Positions 1 through 5,008 of a stretch of DNA of 5,008 nt are shown one piece after another. Each line of letters starts with the position of its first letter. The first letter of the stretch is position 1. The notes beneath the pieces were generated by a model, which saw only the letters and a program-made list of their open reading frames with translations, was not told where the DNA came from and made no database searches. The stretch comes from an uncultured Porphyromonadaceae bacterium (GTDB lineage Bacteria; Bacteroidota; Bacteroidia; Bacteroidales; Muribaculaceae): assembly GCA_947177595.1 (NCBI GenBank), contig CAMWUZ010000152.1, forward strand, positions 1 to 5,008. Direction: 5' to 3'. A program made the position numbers and the translations under genes.

Positions 1-974
1 AGCGAGTCAACAGCTTCCTGAAGCATACGTTTCTCGTTTCGGAGAATCACTTCGGGTGCCTTGATTTCGATGAGTCTCTTGAGTCGGTTGTTACGGATGA
101 TAACACGACGGTAGAGGTCATTGAGGTCGGATGTAGCGAAACGACCGCCATCGAGTGGCACGAGGGGACGGAGCTCCGGCGGAATGACGGGGACAGCCTG
201 AAGAATCATCCATTCGGGCTTGTTTTTACCTCTGGATGCGCGGAAACTCTCAACAACCTGGAGGCGCTTGAGGGCTTCGGTTTTTCTCTGCTGCGAACCG
301 TCGGTATCAGCCTGATGACGGAGCTTGTATGAAAGATCATCGAGGTCAAGGCGCTGGAGGAGATCGTAAACAGCCTCAGCACCCATCTTGGCGATGAACT
401 TGTTGGGATCGGAGTCGTCAAGCATCTGGTTCTCACGCGGGAGTTTGTCAAGAATATCGAAGTATTCTTCCTCTGAGAGGAGGTCAAGCTCCTTGATACC
501 TTCGGGATGATCCTTAACAGTGATTTCGGCTGCTGCTCCGGGCTGGATAACTACATATTTCTCATAGTAGATAACGGCGTCGAGCTTCTTTGAAGGAAGT
601 CCGAGGAGGTAGCCGATTTTATTGGGAAGGGAGCGGAAGTACCAGATGTGGGCAACAGGGACAACGAGCTTGATGTGACCCATGCGCTCACGGCGTACTT
701 TCTTCTCAGTAACCTCCACACCACAACGGTCGCACACGATGCCTTTGTAGCGAATGCGCTTGTACTTACCGCAATGGCATTCGTAGTCTTTTACGGGACC
801 GAAAATGCGCTCGCAGAAAAGTCCGTCGCGCTCAGGCTTGTAGGTGCGGTAGTTGATGGTCTCGGGCTTGAGAACTTCTCCGCTGGATTTCTCAAGAATC
901 TCTTCGGGCGATGCGAGCCCGATAGAGATTTTAGAGAATCCTGTTTTTATTTTGTTGTCTTTTCTAAAAGCCAT
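1..974 (-). CDS. rpoC: DNA-directed RNA polymerase subunit beta-prime (RpoC), N-terminal part, cut by the window edge
   Basis: RpoC is the largest subunit of bacterial RNA polymerase and pairs with RpoB to form the active-site cleft. The frame starts at the ATG at 974-972 (MAFRKDNKIK) and stays open for 324 codons to the left edge, roughly a quarter of a normal beta-prime subunit, so the catalytic NADFDGD motif lies outside. Visible parts in order: the zipper region near residues 38-49 (ETINYRTYKPERDG); the zinc ribbon with Cys66, Cys68, Cys81 and Cys84 (ECHCGK and CDRCGVEV); the lid and following segment near 265-285 (PPELRPLVPLDGGRFATSDL); and the clamp helices from about 286 (LYRRVIIRNNRLKRL), which in the family bind sigma region 2. 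Residues 160-245 form the usual variable spacer. It follows rpoB by 37 bases with no terminator between, so the two are almost certainly co-transcribed. The start is chosen by family alignment from memory; there is no Shine-Dalgarno sequence. The truncation is a window effect, not a broken gene. Confidence 0.98.
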   Translation of the reverse strand, partial: MAFRKDNKIKTGFSKISIGLASPEEILEKSSGEVLKPETINYRTYKPERDGLFCERIFGPVKDYECHCGKYKRIRYKGIVCDRCGVEVTEKKVRRERMGHIKLVVPVAHIWYFRSLPNKIGYLLGLPSKKLDAVIYYEKYVVIQPGAAAEITVKDHPEGIKELDLLSEEEYFDILDKLPRENQMLDDSDPNKFIAKMGAEAVYDLLQRLDLDDLSYKLRHQADTDGSQQRKTEALKRLQVVESFRASRGKNKPEWMILQAVPVIPPELRPLVPLDGGRFATSDLNDLYRRVIIRNNRLKRLIEIKAPEVILRNEKRMLQEAVDS

Positions 975-1011
975 ATTCTTATTTGGATGAGAGTAGAATT
1001 AAATGTTGAAT
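975..1011 (-). other. rpoB-rpoC intergenic spacer and rpoC translation start region
   Basis: This 37-base AT-rich spacer separates the rpoB TAA from the rpoC ATG. On the coding strand it ends in AAATAAGAAT directly before the ATG. I see no AGGAGG-like ribosome binding site, no hairpin and no T-tract. An A-rich region just upstream of the start in place of a Shine-Dalgarno sequence is the usual pattern in Bacteroidota. The absence of any terminator supports a single rpoB-rpoC transcript. Confidence 0.7.
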
Positions 1012-4000
1012 TTACTGCTCAAGGTTGATGCTGAGACCAAGACCGCGAAGCTCATGGAGGAGCACGTTTAGTGACTCGGGGATACCAGCCTGTGGCATGG
1101 GATCGCCTTTAACAATAGCTTCGTAGGCTTTGCTTCTGCCGGTAACATCGTCACTCTTCACAGTGAGAATCTCCTGAAGGATATGTGCAGCGCCGAATGC
1201 TTCGAGCGCCCAAACCTCCATCTCACCGAAACGCTGTCCACCGAACTGTGCTTTACCGCCGAGTGGCTGCTGGGTGATTAGTGAGTACGGACCGATACTT
1301 CTCGCGTGCATCTTGTCCTCGACCATGTGACCGAGTTTAAGCATATAAATCACTCCGACTGTAGCGGGCTGGTCAAAACGTTCACCGGTACCACCGTCAT
1401 AAAGGTAGGTCTTACCGTATCTGGGAAGTCCGGCTTTGTCTGTCCAGGCGTTGAGGTCGTCAAGAGTAGCACCGTCGAAAATCGGGGTAGCGAATTTCTC
1501 TCCAAGTTCTTTGCCTGCCCAGCCGAGAACTGTTTCAAAAATCTGACCGAGGTTCATACGAGAGGGCACACCGAGGGGGTTAAGCACGATATCCACGGGG
1601 GTGCCATCCTCGAGGAACGGCATATCTTCCTGACGGACGATACGTGAAACGATACCTTTGTTACCGTGACGACCCGCCATTTTGTCTCCTACGCTGATCT
1701 TACGCTTTTTAGCCACATATACCTTGGCTATCTGCATGATACCTGAGGGAAGTTCGTCACCGATAGAGATGTCGAATTTCTTACGGCGAAGTTCAGCGTC
1801 AATTTCCTTGGATTTGCGAAGATAGTTGACGATAGTAGCGCGAATGAGGTCGTTTGTATGCTCGTCTGCAGTCCAGTTGCTGAGGTTGATTGTATCAAAG
1901 TCTATGTCGCGCAACTTCGCAGCAGTGAATGGGTCACCTTTGGGAACTATATCTGAGCCGATAAAGTCTTTAACGCCCTGGGAGGTCTTGCCATCAGTGA
2001 GTTTGAGGAGCTTTTCGATGAGAACATCCTTGAGCTCGCTGAGTTTTTCCTCATATTCTTCGTCGAGTTTGGGAAGAAGAGCGTTGGCACTCTTGGTGCG
2101 TTTTTTCTTGGCGGCTTTCGAGAATAGGTTTCTGCCGATGATGACGCCTTTGAGCGAGGGAGTAGCCTTGAGTGAAGCGTCCTTAACATCGCCGGCTTTG
2201 TCACCGAAGATGGCTCGGAGAAGTTTTTCTTCGGGGGTAGGATCGCTTTCACCCTTAGGTGTAATCTTACCGATCATGATATCGCCGGGCACAACATGAG
2301 CACCGACTCTGATGATACCCTGCTCGTCAAGGTCCTTGGTAGCCTCTTCGCTGACATTGGGAATGTCGGCGGTGAGTTCTTCCATACCGCGTTTGGTTTC
2401 GCGAACCTCAAGAGAGTATTCATCAACATGAACGGAGGTGAGGATATCTTCACGCACAACTCTTTCGTTGAGCACGATAGCATCCTCATAGTTATATCCT
2501 TTCCAGGGCATGAACGCTACCTTTAGGTTTCTGCCGAGAGCGAGCTCGCCGTTTTCTGTAGAGTAGCCTTCGGTAAGAATCATGCCTTTGTGCACTCGCT
2601 GTCCCTTGGAACATATAGGACGAAGGTCAATTGTGGTGCTCTGGTTTGTTTTGCGGAACTTGGGAATATGGTATTCCTTGATAGCATCCTCGAATGCCAC
2701 AAATTCCTCTTCTTCAGTACGGTCGTATCTGATGCGGATAACAGTAGCATCTACAAATTCGATGGTGCCGTCGCCTTCAGCAGTTATCTGGGTGCGGGAG
2801 TCGCGAATGAGCTGACCTTCGAGACCGGTGCCCACAATGGGGCTTTCGCTACGGAGAAGGGGTACAGCCTGACGCATCATGTTAGATCCCATGAGGGCAC
2901 GGTTTGCGTCATCGTGCTCAAGGAAGGGGATGAGTGATGCGGCGATAGATGCAATCTGTGTGGGCGATACGTCCATAAGTTCTACTTCGGACGGTGGAAC
3001 CACGGGGAAGTCAGCGTCCAGACGAGCTTTAACACGATCTCTTACGAATGTGCCGTCATCATTCAGCGGAGCATTACCCTGCGCGATGACTTTACCTGCC
3101 TCGACTTCTGCCGTGAGGTAAACAATGTCGTCATTGTTGAGGTCAACAACAGAGTTTTCAACTTTGCGGTAGGGTGTTTCAATGAATCCGAGGTCATTGA
3201 TCTTCGCATACACGCAGAGTGAAGATATAAGACCGATGTTGGGACCTTCAGGGGTCTCGATCGGACAGAGGCGACCGTAGTGGGTGTAATGTACGTCACG
3301 CACCTCGAAGCCGGCTCTTTCTCTGGAAAGACCGCCGGGGCCGAGAGCTGACATACGACGCTTGTGAGTCATTTCGGCAAGCGGGTTTGTCTGGTCCATG
3401 AACTGAGACAGCGCGTTTGTGCCGAAGAATGTATTGATAACGGAAGAAATTGTCTTCGCGTTTATAAGGTCAATTGGAGTGAATACCTCGTTATCGCGAA
3501 CGTTCATGCGCTCACGGATAGTTCTGCTCATTCTTGCAAGACCTACACCAAACTGGTTGTAGAGTTGCTCACCTACCGTGCGCACACGGCGGTTGCTGAG
3601 GTGGTCGATATCGTCCACATCAGTTTTTGAGTTAATGAGCTCAATAAGATATTTGATGATGGCGATAATGTCCTCTTTAGTAAGAACCTTAACGTCCATC
3701 GAAGTTGAGAGGTCGAGTTTCTTATTGATTCTGTAACGACCAACTTCTCCGAGATCATATCTCTTTTCCGAGAAGAACAGGTTTGTGATAACCTCTCTTG
3801 CACTTGCATCATCCGGTGGATCTGCATTGCGAAGCTGACGATAAATATATTCAATCGCCTGCTTTTCGGTATTTGTAGAATCCTTCTGGAGGGTATTGAA
3901 GATGATTGAGTAGTCGTTGGGGTTAACATCTTCTTTGTGCAGGAGGATAGTCTGCGCTCCTGAATCAAGAATCTGCTGAATATGCTCTTCAGTGAGCTCA

Positions 4001-4824
4001 ACCTCACGATCAATGAGGATTCTGCTTCTTTCTGCAGAAACAACCTCACCGGTATCTTCATCGACAAAGTCCTCCATCCATGTTTCAAGGAGTCGAGCCG
4101 CAAGCTTTCTGCCAACGGCTTTTTTGAGGTTTGTCTTGTTTACTTTGAGTTCCTCAGCGAGTCCGAAAGTCTCGATGATGTCTTTATCGCTTTCAAGTCC
4201 GATAGCTCTGAGGAGTGTTGTAACAGGAAGTTTTTTCTTACGGTCGATATATGCATACATGACATTGTTAATGTCTGTAGCGAACTCAATCCACGAACCT
4301 CTGAACGGAATGATTCTTGCTGAGTAGAGCTTGGTGCCGTTGGCATGAGTGCTCTGTCCGAAGAACACGCCGGGAGAACGGTGCAGCTGTGAGACAACAA
4401 CACGTTCAGCTCCGTTGATGACAAAAGTGCCTTTTTCTGTCATATACGGAATAGGACCGAGGTAAACGTCCTGTATCACTGTATCGAAATCCTCATGATC
4501 GGGATCGGTGCAATACAGCTTGAGTTTAGCCTTGAGGGGCACACTATATGTAAGTCCTCTCTCAAGACACTCTTCAATAGTGTATCTCGGTGGGTCGATA
4601 TAGTAGTCGAGGAACTCCAGCACGAAATTATTCCGTGTGTCTGCGATAGGGAAGTTCTCAGCGAACACCTTGTAAAGACCCTCGTTATTTCTATTTTCCG
4701 GCGGTGTATCGAGCTGCAAAAAATCCTGGAACGATTTCAGCTGCACCTCGAGGAAGTCGGGATAAGGTAGTGGATTCTTAACCGACGCGAAATTTACACG
4801 GGGTTTATCTAATGAAACTGACAT
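1012..4824 (-). CDS. rpoB: DNA-directed RNA polymerase subunit beta (RpoB), complete
   Basis: RpoB is the second-largest RNA polymerase subunit; with RpoC it forms the catalytic cleft and is the target of rifampicin. The frame is 1270 residues from ATG (4824-4822, MSVSLDKPRVNFASV) to TAA (1014-1012, ending LGLSINLEQ), a length I recall as typical of Bacteroides RpoB. Domains in order: protrusion and lobe (about 20-400, with GTFVINGAERVVVSQLHRSPG); fork and rifampicin pocket (about 465-535, SQFMDQTNPL, THKRRMSALGPGGL, CPIETPEGPNIGL); a hybrid-binding segment with GYNYEDAIVLNERVV, whose Glu780-Asp781 match E. coli E813-D814; the flap with tip helix LRAIFG at 869-874; a charged insert at about 902-1020; the conserved lysines Lys1040 and Lys1048 in KKRKISVGDKMAGRHGNKG, matching E. 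coli K1065 and K1073; and the C-terminal clamp segment (GGKAQFGGQRFGEMEVWALE). No frameshift, stop or missing key residue is visible. rplL lies upstream and rpoC downstream on the same strand. The start has no Shine-Dalgarno sequence, and no better upstream start exists in the 39-base leader. Confidence 0.99.
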   Translation of the reverse strand: MSVSLDKPRVNFASVKNPLPYPDFLEVQLKSFQDFLQLDTPPENRNNEGLYKVFAENFPIADTRNNFVLEFLDYYIDPPRYTIEECLERGLTYSVPLKAKLKLYCTDPDHEDFDTVIQDVYLGPIPYMTEKGTFVINGAERVVVSQLHRSPGVFFGQSTHANGTKLYSARIIPFRGSWIEFATDINNVMYAYIDRKKKLPVTTLLRAIGLESDKDIIETFGLAEELKVNKTNLKKAVGRKLAARLLETWMEDFVDEDTGEVVSAERSRILIDREVELTEEHIQQILDSGAQTILLHKEDVNPNDYSIIFNTLQKDSTNTEKQAIEYIYRQLRNADPPDDASAREVITNLFFSEKRYDLGEVGRYRINKKLDLSTSMDVKVLTKEDIIAIIKYLIELINSKTDVDDIDHLSNRRVRTVGEQLYNQFGVGLARMSRTIRERMNVRDNEVFTPIDLINAKTISSVINTFFGTNALSQFMDQTNPLAEMTHKRRMSALGPGGLSRERAGFEVRDVHYTHYGRLCPIETPEGPNIGLISSLCVYAKINDLGFIETPYRKVENSVVDLNNDDIVYLTAEVEAGKVIAQGNAPLNDDGTFVRDRVKARLDADFPVVPPSEVELMDVSPTQIASIAASLIPFLEHDDANRALMGSNMMRQAVPLLRSESPIVGTGLEGQLIRDSRTQITAEGDGTIEFVDATVIRIRYDRTEEEEFVAFEDAIKEYHIPKFRKTNQSTTIDLRPICSKGQRVHKGMILTEGYSTENGELALGRNLKVAFMPWKGYNYEDAIVLNERVVREDILTSVHVDEYSLEVRETKRGMEELTADIPNVSEEATKDLDEQGIIRVGAHVVPGDIMIGKITPKGESDPTPEEKLLRAIFGDKAGDVKDASLKATPSLKGVIIGRNLFSKAAKKKRTKSANALLPKLDEEYEEKLSELKDVLIEKLLKLTDGKTSQGVKDFIGSDIVPKGDPFTAAKLRDIDFDTINLSNWTADEHTNDLIRATIVNYLRKSKEIDAELRRKKFDISIGDELPSGIMQIAKVYVAKKRKISVGDKMAGRHGNKGIVSRIVRQEDMPFLEDGTPVDIVLNPLGVPSRMNLGQIFETVLGWAGKELGEKFATPIFDGATLDDLNAWTDKAGLPRYGKTYLYDGGTGERFDQPATVGVIYMLKLGHMVEDKMHARSIGPYSLITQQPLGGKAQFGGQRFGEMEVWALEAFGAAHILQEILTVKSDDVTGRSKAYEAIVKGDPMPQAGIPESLNVLLHELRGLGLSINLEQ
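1765..2121 (-). other. Charged, probably coiled-coil insert within RpoB (residues about 902-1020)
   Basis: Between the flap end (GVIIGRN, Asn899) and the conserved GDELPSGIMQIAKV (Asp1023) lies a stretch of about 120 residues rich in Lys, Glu and Leu, for example LDEEYEEKLSELKDVLIEKL followed later by RKSKEIDAELRRKKF. The heptad-like spacing suggests an antiparallel helical hairpin. E. coli RpoB carries a helical insert at the equivalent place, so this is a known site of lineage-specific insertion. Boundaries are estimated from where general RpoB conservation stops and resumes. Confidence 0.6.
3343..3423 (-). other. Rifampicin-resistance-determining region of rpoB (residues 468-494)
   Basis: Residues 468-494 match E. 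coli RpoB 507-533 with an offset of 39. The residues most often changed in resistant mutants are the susceptible type: Gln474 (E. coli Q513), Asp477 (D516), His487 (H526), Arg490 (R529), Ser492 (S531) and Leu494 (L533). Differences from E. coli, such as Ala483 for S522, Met485 for I524 and Met491 for I530, agree with what I recall of Bacteroides RpoB. Taken alone, the sequence predicts a rifampicin-sensitive polymerase. Confidence 0.9.
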
Positions 4825-4863
4825 CTAAAAAACGTTAAAGGAACTCAAATTAAATATTAACAC
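4825..4863 (-). promoter_or_regulatory. rpoB 5' leader after the terminator-like hairpin, without Shine-Dalgarno
   Basis: These 39 bases lie between the T-tract of the upstream hairpin and the rpoB ATG. On the coding strand they are AT-rich and end in AACGTTTTTTAG before the ATG, with no purine-rich ribosome binding site. A segment reading TTAATTTG is only a near match to the Bacteroides -7 element (TAnnTTTG), and no TTTG lies about 20 bases upstream of it, so I do not call a promoter. Translation most likely starts by the Shine-Dalgarno-independent route common in Bacteroidota. Confidence 0.5.
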
Positions 4864-4903
4864 AAAAAGGTTAAGTATCCGCCAAGCATGGCGATACTTA
4901 ACC
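4864..4903 (-). terminator. Intrinsic terminator or attenuator between rplL and rpoB
   Basis: On the minus strand a near-perfect hairpin is followed at once by five T residues. The outer stem pairs 4894-4903 with 4869-4878 (10 bp, GGTTAAGTAT on the coding strand with its complement), the inner stem pairs 4889-4893 with 4880-4884 (5 bp, CGCCA/TGGCG), a single unpaired base sits at 4879, and the loop is the four bases 4885-4888. The T-tract is the complement of A residues at 4864-4868. It begins 24 bases after the rplL stop and ends 39 bases before rpoB. Since no clear promoter follows it, partial termination with read-through into rpoB is the simplest reading, comparable in role to the rplL-rpoB attenuator known in E. 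coli. Structure is seen directly; efficiency is inferred. Confidence 0.8.
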
Positions 4904-4909
4904 TATATA

Positions 4910-4922
4910 CCTGAAAATCAGG
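4910..4922 (-). other. Small hairpin just after the rplL stop
   Basis: A 5-bp perfect inverted repeat (CCTGA / TCAGG) with a three-base loop lies directly between the rplL stop codons and the terminator-like hairpin. It has no T-tract, so it is not a terminator itself. It may protect the rplL 3' end or be chance; five base pairs is weak evidence. Confidence 0.35.
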
Positions 4923-4927
4923 CGTTA

Positions 4928-5008
4928 TTATTTAAGTTCAACTTCAGCGCCGGCTTCTTCGAGTTCTTTCTTGAGACCTTCAGCGTCAGCTTTGGGGAGA
5001 CCTTCTTT
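4928..5008 (-). CDS. rplL: 50S ribosomal protein L7/L12, C-terminal 26 residues, cut by the window edge
   Basis: L7/L12 is the multicopy stalk protein of the large ribosomal subunit and recruits translation GTPases through its C-terminal domain. Only the last 26 codons are present, reading KEGLPKADAEGLKKELEEAG followed by AEVELK, which matches the closing helix and strand of the L7/L12 C-terminal domain (E. coli ends in a very similar KKALEEAGAEVEVK). The stop TAA at 4930-4928 is followed at once by a second in-frame TAA at 4927-4925. Its place directly upstream of rpoB is the standard arrangement and supports the identification. The rest of the gene lies beyond the right edge. Confidence 0.95.
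   Translation of the reverse strand, partial: KEGLPKADAEGLKKELEEAGAEVELK

Noticed and set aside
1..974. rpoC as a truncated pseudogene
   Set aside because: The frame is open right to the window edge with all expected N-terminal motifs intact; the missing part is simply outside the window.
648..1028. Plus-strand open frame of 126 codons opposite the rpoC start and rpoB end
   Set aside because: It lies almost wholly antisense to clear rpoC coding sequence, crosses the rpoB-rpoC spacer, resembles no family I know, and is best explained as a shadow of rpoC codon structure.
1826..2299. Plus-strand open frame of 157 codons antisense to rpoB
   Set aside because: It is very rich in Ser, Leu and Arg, as expected from reading the complement of a Lys/Glu/Asp-rich coding region. 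The opposite strand is unambiguous RpoB.
3573..4115. Minus-strand open frame of 180 codons overlapping rpoB in another frame
   Set aside because: It is fully embedded in conserved RpoB sequence, its Ser/Arg/Leu-rich translation has no domain-like pattern, and there is no independent start signal.
4835..4868. Possible Bacteroides-type promoter for rpoB after the hairpin
   Set aside because: TTAATTTG is only a near match to TAnnTTTG, and the nearest upstream TTTG is about 9 bases away rather than about 20, so the pair does not fit the consensus.
4869..4910. The same hairpin acting as a plus-strand terminator
   Set aside because: On the plus strand the stem is followed by TATATACC with no T-tract, and there is no plus-strand gene for it to end.

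Overview
This window is a piece of a core bacterial housekeeping operon, read entirely on the minus strand. In transcription order (right to left) it holds the last 26 codons of rplL (ribosomal protein L7/L12), a 97-base gap with a strong hairpin and T-tract, the complete rpoB (RNA polymerase beta subunit, 1270 residues), a 37-base spacer, and the first 324 codons of rpoC (beta-prime subunit), which runs off the left edge. I found no RNA genes, mobile elements, CRISPR arrays or plus-strand genes.

The organism is most likely a member of Bacteroidales (phylum Bacteroidota). The 1270-residue RpoB resembles my recollection of Bacteroides RpoB almost end to end, including the shared N-terminal block and the lineage-type insert before the active-site lysines. 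Neither the rpoB nor the rpoC start has a recognisable Shine-Dalgarno sequence; both have AT-rich leaders, as is usual in this phylum. Base composition looks close to balanced, so a relative of Bacteroides such as Muribaculaceae is plausible, but the family cannot be fixed without a tree.

Region by region: 1-974 is the 5' part of rpoC with the zinc-ribbon, zipper, lid and clamp-helix segments; 975-1011 is an AT-rich spacer; 1012-4824 is rpoB; 4825-4927 is the rplL-rpoB gap, holding a small hairpin, an intrinsic-terminator-like structure and a 39-base rpoB leader; 4928-5008 is the end of rplL.

The genes encode the two large catalytic subunits of RNA polymerase plus the ribosomal stalk protein, the familiar rplL-rpoB-rpoC arrangement. 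The hairpin between rplL and rpoB probably acts as an attenuator, so that the abundant L7/L12 is made in excess over polymerase subunits. I see no undescribed system here; this is an ordinary, highly conserved region, and the intergenic structure is the only point of real regulatory interest.
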